A stretch of DNA of 64,000 nt, taken from contig NOWV01000010.1 of assembly GCA_003344405.1 (NCBI GenBank), positions 62,001 to 126,000 on the forward strand, in the 5' to 3' direction. The translations under genes were made by a program, and so were the position numbers. The notes below the pieces were generated by a model, which was given only the letters and a program-made list of their open reading frames with translations, was not told the origin of the DNA and did not search any database. Positions 51,952 through 64,000 of this stretch are shown one piece after another (position 1 is the first letter of the stretch; each line of letters starts with the position of its first letter). Source of the DNA: Trichoplax sp. H2. Taxonomy: Eukaryota; Placozoa; Uniplacotomia; Trichoplacea.

Positions 51952-54900
51952 TCTATTTAGCTTATGTATTAAAGTTCCATAATGCAGATATTTTGTTTTG
52001 CAACAGTTTAAATTGCAACCATAGAATATCCATCTGTGAAAATTTAATTAAATGTTCGCCAATAAACCTAAACGGTTCTGATGTATTTTTACGAATAAAA
52101 CAAAACTGTCATGCTGATGATGATATTCAAGTTATTACTTATAATTGAAAGTAAACACATAGAAATATTATTCCCAGCATTGGTCACTTGCGCGTTTTAT
52201 TTGTTTAGTTAGCAAGTAATACTTTCGATTATATAAATTAATATATGAATACGAGCTTTGAGGTATTTAAATTCATAGAATAACTTATTCGTAGTGAACC
52301 CACAATAATACTTTACTCTTGGGCTATGATGCACTACGAGCTGTGAAGTCGTTAATTTAAGGAGCCACTTATTTGTAGCGAGCTGTAGTGACACTTGATT
52401 CTTAAAAGGCTAAAATGCCTTTACAAGCTATACTCTCAACCGATATTCCAGCACTGAAGGAAAAATACTCTGGTCTACGAATTTGCTATCTCCAATTCCC
52501 TGCGAAGTTACAAAGATACACGTGATGACTATTGATCTCACCTCGAAATAATTCCCGGATCTTGAATTTTAGCTGACTCGTTAAATAAAATGACTAATTT
52601 ACGCACTCAAATGCTTCGATCCCCTCTAATTATAATATTATTAATTCTGACCATGACGCCGCCCTTGTGTTACTCTTCGAATGCTATTTATTAACAGTAA
52701 ATGTCTATTTATATTATGTTATGTATGATACGGTATGACATACAGTATATGAATCTTAAATTTAATATCGAAGAAATAAATTGTTAGAAACTGCAAAATA
52801 TCTTCCAGTTGAGAAGTTTAAGTCAATATCAAAATTGCACTGTATAGATTCTAAGTCACAACACAGCACACATACTATGACAATACTTAATTAAACTACA
52901 CTGAGATATTACCACACTGACCAACAAATGACACTGAATCGTGACTTTAGAACACAACAACAAGCATATATACAGTAAAGATTCTATTTGCTGCTACTTA
53001 CAATTGAAACTAGCCATCTAGAATTAGGTCTTGATCACGTTTGCGACATTTGCATTTTCACTTAAGATACACTGATTGCATACTTTCTTAAGCTTTTATC
53101 ATATAAAAATGAAATTTTATTCCGTATTTATCTAGTTTACTTATGTTTATAAACTACTTCATTATAGTATTTGGTAATGTTAGAGGATACAGTTTCATTT
53201 GACGAGCGATTAGGTGTAAGGGAAATAACCTTCTTGTTTACTATACCTCTGGTGTGATTATAAGACATTTAGTACAATAGTAAAGCTCGCCAGGCATTCA
53301 AATATCCAGGATGGTAAATCTAGCTTCTAGTTTACTGTTATTTTCCCGTTACAATTCTAGGTTGTAGATAGGCTCATTAGTAATGTACACACTTGTACTA
53401 AAGAAATTCATTTATTATAACTTTTACTACAATCTGTTACGATTACTATACTGAATTAATATGAACATACTGTATTCAATCTTCTATCATATAAGAAGTA
53501 CTATCACATAACAGTACCTTAATATTCGTGTACACTGTTTAAAGTTATACTATATAGCTTAAGATGTAGAATATCCAAATCATTCTGGAATGAGCATTAT
53601 AGTATTTATCAGAATAGTACGATTATTAAACTAAAACTAATAGCTAATCCTAGGTCCCTAGCTATAACGTCATAGTCAATGTACAGTACTGCATTATGCA
53701 TCTTCACTGAACGTAAAACATTAAGAGTTCACTGGAGAGATTTCAGTGCATATTCACTACCTGAAAGAGGTGAAAAAAAGACATGTGCTACCCGGTCCGA
53801 TACAGCTCTCAGTCTGAACACAACAGTAATTTTACTGTACTGCATAATCATACGCCACTTGCGTTGCTAGCTTCGAAACCCACTTTTACTGGTTGATCTT
53901 TCCTAATGTTTTGAAGCTAACCCAACGTCATCCTCAATATGTATCAGTACATTAAAACATACACTATTGAGAGACTAGATGATTTCAATCGGTACGGTAT
54001 GAACCGTTGATAGACACATAACTTTATTTTGATTTATTATTACAACATCCGTGGTAGATTCTACAGTTAACATTCTGAATCAAATTTTATTCAGTATATT
54101 GGCAACTTGGTTCACTTTAAACGATTACGGAGCTGTTAGTCTTTGTGACAACTTTTAAAAGTCAAATCAGAATGTTAGGGAGTAATAGTATATTACTGAA
54201 AATTATTATTACTAGAAGATGTTTTAGCTATTAATATTACCATTTAAATAATTAAAGTTAAGATAAAAATTTGACAAGTCGCATTATAAGAGCCGAAATG
54301 AAATAAAATGTACAGTATTCGGCTTTCCATTCATCATATTCTAGCATTACCACAACCTCACTAATGCGAAGGATACTTGAAACGCAGTTGTACAATGATT
54401 CGAATTAATGCCTATTTCAGTACGAAAAATGCAGTAAACTCCGCTCAAACAAAATAAAAATGAATTGATTTCTTTGATCGCCAATTACGAATTTCCATGT
54501 TCGCACGAGAAAATACATGAAATAACTTTCGCTCAGATACAGCTCATATCCAGTCGTACAAACATTGTATTTAGCTCATGCTTGACAAGTGCGCTTTCAC
54601 TACCACGTTCTGTTAGCCAGGACAGTATCTTTAAGACATCTTAGGCAACGAGCCGACTTGCTCTTTAATGAAACAGCTAGTATAATAGAATTCTTATTGC
54701 TCGACCTGAATATTTCTTCAATCAGCTGTCTAGCTAAGACCACATACGTAGGCTAAAGCAGGTATAAAAATACAGTAGATTGGTACCAGCTGAGAAGGCT
54801 AATATCGTATGCGAAATCTTATCAAACAGTGCTTAACTATTTTCTGATTATATATAACATATATATAAATTATACAGTAGGCTGATAATGCTACGCTTAT

Positions 54901-55249
54901 TCATTCCTCCGTATCCTATCAATCTCACCTCTTCTATCCCAAATAAAACTTTACAAGTATACACATTAAGTGTATTATTATTACTATTATTATTATTATC
55001 TACGCAACTAGCACCAATACCATGAGAATGTCCAACAGCTTCCGCTTTTATCTAGAGGTAAATAAAAAATTTACACAGTCCTTCTTTAAAATTACATTAA
55101 CAAATTGTGAAATTACCGCTGGCTGTGAAGCAATGCCTTTAAAAAAATTGCCTCCACTTTTAGAAAGATTAGATAATTACAATCGTGCAGTATCTCAACT
55201 ATAAATCAATACAAGCCGCCATCTTACGGGGGCTTCTAAGAATTTTCTC
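51952..55249. other. Intergenic between OGFOD1 and PSMG3 3' ends
   Basis: Two genes converge on this stretch. Apart from a possible terminal coding segment at 55022-55204 and a (TAT)n run near 54973-55000, I see nothing with gene support. Confidence 0.4.
55022..55204 (+). other. Unassigned possible terminal exon
   Basis: An open plus-strand frame ends in a protein-like, non-repetitive sequence (CEAMPLKKLPPLLERLDNYN, then a stop after RAVSQL). It follows splice-acceptor-like sequence and a (TAT)n run, but I found no upstream exons and no family match. It could equally be the 3' untranslated region of the convergent PSMG3 gene. Confidence 0.2.
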
Positions 55250-55832
55250 TTAAAATTCTCTGATATAGTACACTTTGCATGAAGCTTTCTGATATTGTGT
55301 ATGGGTGAATACAAAGCACAGATCAGCAGCAACATGCAATGCTAGTGACAACAACACATCTGAAGATTCAGATAGCACAGGGCAGTAATAAATTTTTTCG
55401 TGTAAGGAGATTCTTACCATTGTACCAATTCTTCCGTACTGTGTTACATAGATGAAGATCTGGTTTCCAAAATTGGAGCATACGATCGCTGTTGGTGTAC
55501 CATCCACATTGACAAACGACTAAATACAATCATATAATCCTTATTATAATTATTTATCCACATCGGAGTAATCATTTACAGCCATATTATAACTACAGTA
55601 AATGCGTTATAAGAATATTGATAATTAATTTACAGTTAGTTTGGTCTGTGTTTAAGGTATTAAAGCAATCAATAATAATTAATACATAAACACATGTATA
55701 ATATTATAAACACGGAATAGACCCATACTCACAACTATAGCATCTACGAGAGCAGGACTAATGAATTAATTAATTAAAAAGGATACAGCAGTGAAAATAG
55801 TCCCTCACCTTTTTCGACTGTACCGTCACCAT
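55250..55832 (-). CDS. PSMG3: Proteasome assembly chaperone 3
   Basis: PSMG3 (PAC3) dimerises with PSMG4 to guide assembly of the 20S proteasome alpha ring. Exon 1 is 55832-55809 (MVTVQSKK), followed by a GTGAGG donor. Exon 2 starts at 55519 and encodes VDGTPTAIVCSNFGNQIFIY and VTQYGRIGTM, the characteristic strand-hairpin of the family (human equivalent has VCGVPTQVV and VTQFGKMGT). Both joins are phase 0. The next part is less clear: either the frame continues unspliced to the stop at 55250, or it splices at the GTAAGA at 55417 to an exon not found. The unspliced continuation contains LALHVAADLCFVFTH, which aligns in pattern with the second helix-strand of PSMG3. The usual C-terminal strand and helix (about 122 residues in human) are not all accounted for. 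The gene is head-to-head with the TRIC channel gene. Confidence 0.75.
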
Positions 55833-55929
55833 CGCCCTGCTTGCCAAATACTGTATATAGAAATCCCCAACTGTAAAATACCCTTGATGTCGTTCACAAC
55901 TTGCTTGCATCAACGTTTAGCGCATTTAA

Positions 55930-56290
55930 GAATGTACAGTACATATTATACTGTATTTCATTCAGCAGCAAGAATGATTCCGTGTGATACAACTTGGGTT
56001 ACCGTACTGTACTGTACGTAGCTTCAACTTACTGTGTACTGTACACTGTACAGTACCGTAAATCATGTTTACCACTCGTGATAGTTTATTGATGACAGCG
56101 TACTGTACTCAGTACACTGCACAGTATAGTAATTTCACTACTGTAATAAGATTCTTGTCCACTTGTACAGTACTGTACAGTACAACACAGTACAGTACAG
56201 TACAGTCGTGTGTGCACTACAGACTGTGCAGTACAGTACAGTATAGTGTACTGTACTGTACAATGTACTGTACTGTACAGTACTAATCTT
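55930..56290. repeat. GTAC-palindrome cluster between PSMG3 and TRIC
   Basis: Dense GTACT/AGTAC inverted arrays fill most of the interval between the PSMG3 start (55832, minus) and the probable TRIC start (56380, plus). The densest part is 56160-56285. Confidence 0.9.
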
Positions 56291-56379
56291 TGACTATCCC
56301 TCCTACAGAACAGTATAAATTACAGGTTCTCTTTACTGTGTACTGAACTTTACTGTTCTGAACGTAATTTCACACAAAC

Positions 56380-59085
56380 ATGGATGGTGAGGTTCATTCG
56401 TAAGTATCGTATAATTGACTGAACAAATTTAGCTTCAAGATCGCTAAATGGCAGCGCGACGTTTTAGAGTAATCTGTTTATTCATTGTCTTATTATTTAT
56501 TACTAGTCATTAATTAATAAAGTGTGCACTGCTGTACGTATGTAGCGTGCATAGAAGACTTTAGAGTACACTGACTTATTATATTAGACTTACTACTTTT
56601 TAAATAAACATTTTCATTGATTTGTTCCGTCATTCATGGTAGGTTATATACAACGGCTCTAAACGAATTTGCGCGAATTCCTATCTTTCCTTATTTGCAG
56701 CTCTGTCATATGGTACTTTGCGCGATGAAACTAAGAAAAGAGCAAGGTTAGTTATATAGCATTAATTAAATAAATAAATTGTGCAACAGTTGGTCACACC
56801 CGTTCGTGCTTTGATGAAAGAAATTTACGGCGTGTTCACGTTAAATTAATTAATTATTGATCGATATCCACCAATTTAGTATTATACTGTACTCGTATTT
56901 CGTATAACATATTGTTACGGCGAGTGCGAAATAATGATATACTGCATACGTACGTAGACAAAATCCCTTACGGTGTATTGAAAAGTTTCCATATAAATAA
57001 AATTGAAAAACAAATGTAGCTTAATTAAACTGACGTATAAATACTCGCATTACTTGCACATACTGTGGTCAAATACCGAACTGTATTACTGTAATGTACT
57101 GTATTGTACAATAGCGTACGTTGGTTATTATTTGAAGTATATTTTATATACTGTATATATAGTATCACGAGCTGGAAATGATTCCAGTATTGATTTATTC
57201 TGTCTCTGAGGTTCGGCATAAGTCATCGACTATTAAATATAGAATAGCATAATAAAGGAATTTTATTCGCACGGTATGGTATACGGTTTAAGCTAGTACA
57301 ACAATAGCAATTAACTTAATAATATTAAAGGACTACGTACTGTACATTGTACAGTACACATAGATTATACATAACATATATAACATTCTATAGCTATCTG
57401 TCAGCTTAATTAATTAAATTAGCTTCAAGAAAATTTACAGTACAGGACTGTGCTATAAAACAGGCATAAATTTATAATGAATTGATTGTTATTTTCGATC
57501 TAATGTAGTGTATGTATGCCGATAATAATTGCCAAATTTACATTAAATTACAGAAATTATGCAGATAACCCGAACGTTTCCGTTGGCTTCCTTTGTATCA
57601 TTCTATTTTACTACAGTTTCTGGTACAATTTTGGCTAACTTTTTCACCGGTAACCGTATCTTCCAACCGTTAGAAAGTAGTGACAAACTCCTGATGGCGC
57701 TCTTGATATGGTATTACTGTTGCTCTAAAATAATTAGTTTGCCTCTCACTTAATTAAGCCACATAATATTATTAGTTAATATGCGGACAAAAAATTTTAT
57801 ATAAGATAGGGTAGGATTGTTATTGCCATATTACTTGCACAAGTTTATAGGACTACGTAGCTTTAACTAGTAGGGATAATGCAAAGAGCACGACATCCGT
57901 TCTTATGGCTAATATACTCCTACGTGTAGTTTATATGAACTCAATAGCTCGCACTTTTAGTAATGTACTACAGTTAACAAATGAAATATTCTTTGCTCAT
58001 TGCGCAGTATTGTCGCTAACTTATAAGACTTAAGTAAAAGCAAAATTTACCTGAGATAATTGGATCACATCCAATCTTATTGCGACCTAAAAATAGTTTT
58101 ACTTTTCAGGTACTTGTTTTTTTGGGGACCTGCTGATAAAGTCATGTCAGTAGCGAGCTGGAAGCCTGTAAAGGTAGTAATATCGTTAATGGTTTACATA
58201 TTTTTATACCAGTGACATTAACTCTTCAAATACTTCTAGGATGAACGCTTGTTTTACCTAAATAAGACATTAGCTAGATACCATAAATTCTTTACTCTTA
58301 GATCATTATTACATCAATGAAAATGATGAAAACTGCTAAGGATGTACTAATTGGCTCAAAGTTGGGGTATACTGCAAACCCATCATCTATCATAGCAACG
58401 GTTTTACCTGCGGTCAGCAAAAGCTGCGGAGGCTCTATGTTTGGTCCCATACACAGAATGTTACGTGGTTCCTCTAAAATCGAAGATTATAAGCATGAAT
58501 TGCTAAAGCCATCATTGTAGGAAGTCTACAGTAGCATCGTTAACAATCTCTGATTAAAATCGACGCCAAATATTTATGTTTTCTATATACGAGTGCATAG
58601 TTGCGCACACCGGGTGAATTACGTGATTTTACTAGTGACATTATTTTCGGAGATTTCGACAATAGAAAATCTATTTCTATATTGATATGCTAGTCTATTC
58701 TATATTTCTGAAGACATGTACATGTACTGTAGACATTATCAGATTATACTTTTTATACGGCCTTGCTGCATCGTTGCTAAACAGCTTTCTTTAACTTATT
58801 GTTCCGACTAATTTTGGGTTCCTTTTTTATATTGATAATATTAGGAATTTAAGGATTGCCGTTATAACTAGCATCCTTTACCACTATCAATTTCAAAGAG
58901 TGATTGACGTCACGAAAGAAACAATTTTACTTGGATCGGCCATAATATTTGTAGCTTTCGGAATTCTATCAGTGATTATGGAAAATTCTATCAACCCATT
59001 TGCTTCTATTGAGAAACTTATATATAACATATTGATGATTGGTTCAAGTCAGGAAGATAAAGAAAAGAGAACAAAGCAGGATTAA
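56380..59085 (+). CDS. TRIC-type intracellular cation channel (TMEM38-like)
   Basis: TRIC channels are trimeric K+ channels of the ER/SR that balance charge during Ca2+ release. Confident exons: 57554-57710, 58110-58173, 58302-58516, 58845-59085, with agreeing phases. FPLASFVSFYF and GTILANFFTG match the TM2 region. KLLMALLIW-YLFFWGPADKVM matches the segment before the basic linker. SKLGYTANPSS, KSCGGSMFGPIHRMLRG and ELLKPSL match the Gly-rich pore/PIP2-binding core. The last exon has two further hydrophobic helices and a charged tail (SQEDKEKRTKQD), comparable to the Lys-rich TRIC tail. The 5' end is tentative: a possible initial exon 56380-56386 (MD) joined to 56701-56746 (LSYGTLRDETKKRA). 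That exon ends in phase 2, whereas 57554 opens in phase 1, so an exon with TM1 is missing between them. Confidence 0.8.
57325..57362. repeat. Short GTAC-palindrome block in TRIC intron
   Basis: A small block (ACGTACTGTACATTGTACAG) lies upstream of the TRIC exon at 57554, inside the inferred intron. Confidence 0.5.
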
Positions 59086-60663
59086 AACTACATTTTACGT
59101 AGTCAATTTTAATGCTATTAGAGCTTAAAGTAATGTTTCCCAAACTTACAATCATGCCTTTCGTATTCGCACGTAAAATGCCAATAATTTAAGAGCGCGA
59201 TCCGCATTAAAATCGGCGTAAGGTTTTATGAAGCATTCATTGGCATCAAAGCTATCGGCAACTGGATCATGCAATCCATAACTAAAACCTTTTAATTTTT
59301 TATTTATTTTTATCGTATATCTATGTTACATGATTGTAATTGTAATTAAAAGGGAAGAATTTAAATGTGCGTTTTAGTGCCTTTCCTCAGATCTTACTTT
59401 GCAATAGTATGTTATGCGAAGTACCTTTCAGCTAACACTGTCGTACCATAGTCAGCAATTCATTTTAACTAACCAAATATTAGATAACGTGCTAGCAGCA
59501 TTATAGCTCACAAGCGCTTCATGGCGCAACCACAAAGCCATCTGTCCAACTCGTAATCAAGGTGACGTTACTTTAACGTTGGAAAAGAAGCACCTATTGT
59601 AATGTACAGTATAGATCTGGATACCTCTTTAACTGCATTGCGAATAATGAGCTACAGTATATCTATCCTAAATTATATATGGTAAAAATCAATGATAATA
59701 ATTACGCGATGACACTGATAATTATAACAAACCATTCAGCTTTTATCATAAGAGTGTAACTATTTTTGTTCTACATCGTAATGTATCCTTCGAAATTATT
59801 TTATAGAGCACAACTACGTTCCTCACCAAATATAGTATAACGTAAATACGTAAATAAAATAAATTACGTTTTAGTTTTTGCCTTCACAATCTCATGTACA
59901 TATTCAGAAGCAAAGCATACCTCATATTATGCACGTTGGCAAGTAATAAGAATTCTGAAATCATGAAATATCAAGCTTTGCACTGATACAGTTGCTTACG
60001 CCGTTATGAATACCTCTTATTTCCTGCTGTATATGCTCAGGCAAAAGATTTCTCTCCAAATACAAAAACTTTGCAAAACTGGTTTGTAGCAAGGTTGCAG
60101 CAGCTGTAAGAATAACAGTGACTACTAACAATAGTAACCATTTCTGAATAGACTGTATGTTGTGGCTTTATTGCCTTCACAATGTTATTTCCTTTATTAC
60201 GACTGTTAACTAAACAATCGATTACTAATCAAGAGCCATTCCTTCTCATAAAGCAAAATCAAACTAATCCCATCTAGTATGATAGCGTAACCATAAGCAA
60301 TATCACCTAAGTAAAGTCCTATATAGACTATTCATAATACTAACTGTACAAACAGTAGTCAAATTGCATAATACATCTTGAAAAATTAATTTTACCAGAA
60401 AGAATTCTTGGACATAGAACATGCTATGAATCATTCATTTAATACTCCACAAGCACAGAAGAAATAAATTTCTAGCATTATATACAGCATGATTTTATAT
60501 GCAGCAAAATATTAAAACTAGTAGACGCCGTGGCTGATTGTTTAAAAAGGATTTGCCTCCTATTAATTAAGATGATACAGAGGTGATCCCAGAACACATT
60601 TTATTGTTAAAATGTATAATACTTATGGGGCTCTATTATACAGCTAGGCTCTAATCATAGCTA
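59086..60663. other. Convergent intergenic region
   Basis: This is the tail-to-tail interval between TRIC (plus) and EBNA1BP2 (minus). I see no coding or RNA feature in it. Confidence 0.5.
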
Positions 60664-62381
60664 TTAACGTTTCTGCAATCTTCTTCTCTTGCCCGGACGT
60701 TTATTACCGGCCTGATTGATTTTCATGCAAGCATATACGTATATAAAAACACAAACAAGGATAAAAAAATCAATTAACTGTAAGAAACTTCTACCACTAA
60801 ATATGGTCGTTTGCTGCTATCAATATAATTTTCCTTACACTACTGCGCTTCTTTCGAGGTTTACCATGAATCCCAGAGTCAAAAAATGACGTATTCGCGC
60901 TTGCACTAGTATTTTTTTTTATATTCTTTTTCTTTCTACCATACCCATATTTCATATCTTTCCTTCCCTTATTTGACAAACGCGGAGACCTGTATGCAGT
61001 ACGTTCTCAATCAGTTAATTTACAAACATGCCGTGCAATACCATTGTAAAGTAAGATATTTATATTTAAATAAAAGTACCTAGATTTATTTACGTAGTTA
61101 TCTACCGATTTCTGCGTTTTCATCTCAACTAAATTCGCACCTAACAGAATATGGACATAATACCGTATATTATGATTATGAATATAATATTTTAAGTATA
61201 ATAGGTAAATCATATACTGTATCACTGCGCGTATATAGAAGAAAAGAATCACCTTTATTTAGTTTCCCATTGGATTTTCCCGATTGGAGATTTTTTCTGT
61301 TAGATATTACCTCTTTTTCTACCTAAATGAGCGATTTAAGAGTAACGCACTTAAGACTACTGCATCTATAGTTATAATTAATCGCACTCCAACTATGTCC
61401 ATCCATACTACATATTTTAGTATGCCATATATCACATAGGGCCATGCAAACAAACCTTTTTCCCAAATTTTTTAATGAACTGGATTCTTTTCGCTTTTTC
61501 AAAAGATTTAATATTTTCTTGTTTTTCCAATAACTTACGGCGTATCTAAGAGCCCATAATATGTATATTCAGAGAAATTAAATTTACCTTAAAATGATAA
61601 AATCTCTTTTACATTAAAATAGTGAATTAATTGAGAAATGCAAGCTTAGATTTTAGTATACTGTCGTGTGATTACATTACACACTACATACTGTACTGCA
61701 CAGTAGCTACCCAATTTTACATCAGGTTTTCCCTTTATGAATACGATATATTACACGATCATACAACTAACAGACCTTCTGCATATGAATATCAGACTTT
61801 ACCATCTCCGCAAAATAGTCAGCTGGACGCTTTGTTATAACATTTTCCGAATGCAGTTTGGGGAGAGCTTCAATCACAGCTTTCTGAGCTTGCCTATAAC
61901 TGCAGATAAATAACAGTACTAACACTCTACTATGGGACTGTCTCCACACAATTATTCCTACTTTAAATAACATAAATTCTAATAAAACTTCTTACAATGA
62001 CGCTTCCCTCTGGAAATCATCATGAATTCTAGCTACATTATCATCACTAAAAGTTTTATCCACAGCTACTTCCTTTGTAGCATGCAATAGATCCTGAGCT
62101 AAGCAGTAACTTAGAGTTACATCAATCCTTTCCAACCAATTAACACCATCGAAAATATCGGAGAGTCTCCGACGCAAGCCTTCCTACGTTTCCGTAAATA
62201 AAATAGCAATCGAAAAATTATACGAACAGTACAAGTACAGCATAACTTTCGTAGATTATACATGATATACTCCATGTATATGATCCACTTTCACATCATT
62301 ACACAGATGTTCCACTACCAAAAGTTAGAAATTACTGACCGTATCGTTATGCTGTGTTCGATGTTCCGCAGCAACATCCAT
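60664..62381 (-). CDS. EBNA1BP2: rRNA-processing factor EBP2
   Basis: EBP2 is a nucleolar factor needed for 60S subunit assembly. The gene appears complete in eight exons (minus): 62381-62340, 62183-61996, 61899-61776, 61545-61456, 61322-61253, 61128-61080, 60989-60839, 60711-60664. All phases agree and the total is 762 nt, giving 253 residues. Family blocks in order: DGVNWLERIDVT, DDFQREASFYRQAQKAV, LPKLHSENVITKRPADYFAE, MVKSDIHMQK, IRRKLLEKQ, KKFGKK-VEKEV, KYGYGRKKKN, PRKKRSS and the C-terminal NKRPGKRRR. It is shorter than human EBP2 (306 residues), mainly because the long acidic N-terminus before the conserved core is replaced by 14 residues (MDVAAEHRTQHNDT). It starts 787 bp from the divergent WDR36 gene. 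Confidence 0.95.
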
Positions 62382-62569
62382 TTTAAGACTGTTACGTGGC
62401 TAACGCTCTAGATTGGTCTTGTACAAACTACATATATATATGTACTGTATACAGTATATATATCTATATACATGAACTATCACCGGCGAACAGCAAGCAC
62501 TGACTAAGCCCAGTATAATCCAGTAAAGAACTGTACTATAGTTTTACTTTTATCAAAAAATATAAATTT

Positions 62570-62900
62570 TGTACTTGTACTTGTACTGTACAGTACAGTT
62601 CTGTAGTGTACAGTACTGTATTTTATTTTGAAATTTTACACATGGTTTTACTGTACAGTACTGTACTGTACCAGGACTGTACTGTACTGTACAGTACTAC
62701 TGTATGGACTTGTAAAGACTACCGTGGTATTTACTGTAGAAGTCCCTGACTGTACACTGTACAGTACACTACAGTACAGTAAAACCATGTGTAAAATTAC
62801 GACTGTACCTACGAGCCTGACACGCAAACCGTCGCTTTACTGAATAATTAGTTGTACAGTACGCTACTGTACACTATAGTTCAGCACCATGGCATGGGCT
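62570..62900. repeat. GTAC-palindrome cluster between EBNA1BP2 and WDR36
   Basis: GTACT/AGTAC runs with several TACTGTACAGTA palindromes occupy the centre of the divergent intergenic region, about 190 bp from the EBNA1BP2 ATG and 270 bp from the WDR36 ATG. Confidence 0.9.
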
Positions 62901-63167
62901 ACGGTACTGTGCTGTTTACTTTGCTTTACCAACACCGGTACACTGAGTGTAACAGGGGTAACTTCCAAAATACTGTAGGGCCTATGGACATGGACCTCAA
63001 GATCTCGAGGCCCTTGCACTGTAAGGAAAAAGAGTGATACGCAAAGTACTCAAGCTCCTTTTCTGCACAGGAGGCTGCTGCAGGATGCTGCTGCATATTA
63101 TTAGCTAACAGCATTCAATTCTGATAGTTAGTTGTATCTATTTGCCGCGTCTGTTGGATATGTTGTT

Positions 63168-63993
63168 ATGGCTCTATCCAATACTTGCAGCAATCTTTAT
63201 TCATATTATCGAGCTATAGGATGTATCTGTAACCATGTACCCTATACGATTCAAATTAAAGGTGGTGAACATTTTGTCATTACCTCGATTGGGAAAACGT
63301 TTCACGTATATAATGTGAGATTTTAGTTTTACGACGTACAGCTATATTCTTTAATGAGCTTTACTTTTTATGTATCAACCCATTACACTGCTATATTGTA
63401 CAATTCTTCAAAATAATACCTTTTATTTCGTTACTATTTTGAACTAATTGCAACTGCGAAGTCTTCAAAACTGAAGCTATTATTTGAAGGTACGGTAGAC
63501 TAGCCTTAATGAGATACTGTACAGCGCTGTAATAAAGGAGCGGAAGGAATTTTACTGATATCTTTTTTATATAAATAACTACAGAACCGATCATATCCTC
63601 CATCTCGTCGAATGACAACTTTTAATACTTGTATTTCATTTCAGGACCGCAGCTTCCTAGCGATATCGAATGTCTTACAGTTAACCCTGACCTAATTTTT
63701 GTTGCCTGCTCTAAAGAGATCTTCTCTTTTCATCGCACAGAAAAAGTAATTGCATGCTGACCTTTTTTGCTAGCTCCTTATTCGCATAATTCTCTACTTG
63801 TGCGAGCCGTTCAGATTTTATCGAATGTATCTCTATTCTATGCTCATCAATTAATGATTGTTCTTACTATTTCGCCAGCGCAATTCCTTTATTGGCCACT
63901 TAGGAAGGATTCATTCCCTTGTTACATTCGGAGAATTTCTATTATCAATTGATGAGAGGAGCAACGTTAAAATTTGGTTTATCGAAACTGCAG
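63168..63993 (+). CDS. WDR36: SSU processome WD40 protein (5' part)
   Basis: WDR36 (yeast Utp21) is a two-propeller WD40 subunit of the small-subunit processome that processes 18S pre-rRNA. Three N-terminal exons are visible: 63168-63314, 63653-63745, 63879-63993, with the gene running past the window edge. Exon 1 carries LYSYYRAIGCICNHVPYTIQ and FVITSIGKTFHVYNV, matching the family opening (human GKSFHTYDV). Exon 2 has DLIFVACSKEIFSFHRTEK. Exon 3 has SFIGHLGRIHSLVTFGEFLL followed by SIDERSNVKIWFIETA, the second WD repeat. Phases 0, 0 and a phase-1 donor at 63994 are consistent. The ATG at 63168 is chosen because it opens the conserved block and no earlier in-frame candidate fits better. Confidence 0.9.
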
Positions 63994-64000
63994 GTTAATT

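Noticed and set aside
55022-55204. C-terminal exon of PSMG3
   Set aside because: The protein-like frame is on the plus strand, opposite to PSMG3, and the minus-strand translation does not match the PSMG3 C-terminus.

Overview
This is eukaryotic nuclear DNA, most likely from an early-branching animal (placozoan-like or sponge-like). It is about two-thirds A+T. Genes are split into many short exons by introns of roughly 60-300 bp (some reach 1-2 kb) with GT-AG boundaries. The gene set is metazoan: a receptor tyrosine-phosphatase with Ig and EGF domains, an Ig/FN3/mucin membrane protein, FZR1/Cdh1, OGFOD1, a TRIC channel, PSMG3, EBNA1BP2, WDR36 and a spliceosomal U6 RNA. I cannot name the species. 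Exon models were built by reading frames by eye and checking that intron phases agree across junctions.

Layout: 1-5.4 kb shows no recognisable gene. 5.5-8.1 kb (-) is a five-exon type I membrane protein: signal peptide, Ig, FN3, Thr/Pro mucin stalk, TM. 14.1-17.4 kb (-) is the APC/C co-activator FZR1. 20.1 kb (+) holds a possible 35-residue membrane microprotein. 21.8-26.75 kb (+) is a receptor tyrosine phosphatase (2 Ig, 3 EGF-like, TM, 2 PTP domains) whose two phosphatase domains both lack essential catalytic residues. 29.5-39.75 kb (+) is a gene that appears to join a Gcn5-like acetyltransferase domain, a coiled coil and a PARP-like catalytic domain. 40.7 kb (+) is a U6 snRNA gene. 46.0-46.8 kb is a near-identical duplication around a 20-N assembly gap. 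47.5-51.95 kb (+) is OGFOD1. 55.25-55.83 kb (-) is PSMG3, head-to-head with a TRIC (TMEM38-like) channel gene at 56.4-59.1 kb (+). 60.66-62.38 kb (-) is EBNA1BP2/EBP2, head-to-head with WDR36/UTP21, which starts at 63.17 kb (+) and runs off the window.

A recurrent non-coding signal is a set of dense clusters of a GTAC-centred pentamer repeat, (GTACT)n meeting (AGTAC)n to make perfect palindromes such as TACTGTACAGTA. Most clusters lie 0.1-0.8 kb upstream of a gene start: U6, OGFOD1, both head-to-head pairs, the microprotein, and weaker ones before the phosphatase and the GNAT-PARP gene. They may be promoter-associated elements.

The most notable candidates for undescribed biology are the GNAT-coiled-coil-PARP fusion with an altered H-Y-E triad, the doubly inactive receptor pseudophosphatase with a Tie-like ectodomain, the palindrome clusters, and the nucleolar gene pair EBNA1BP2/WDR36 sharing one intergenic region.
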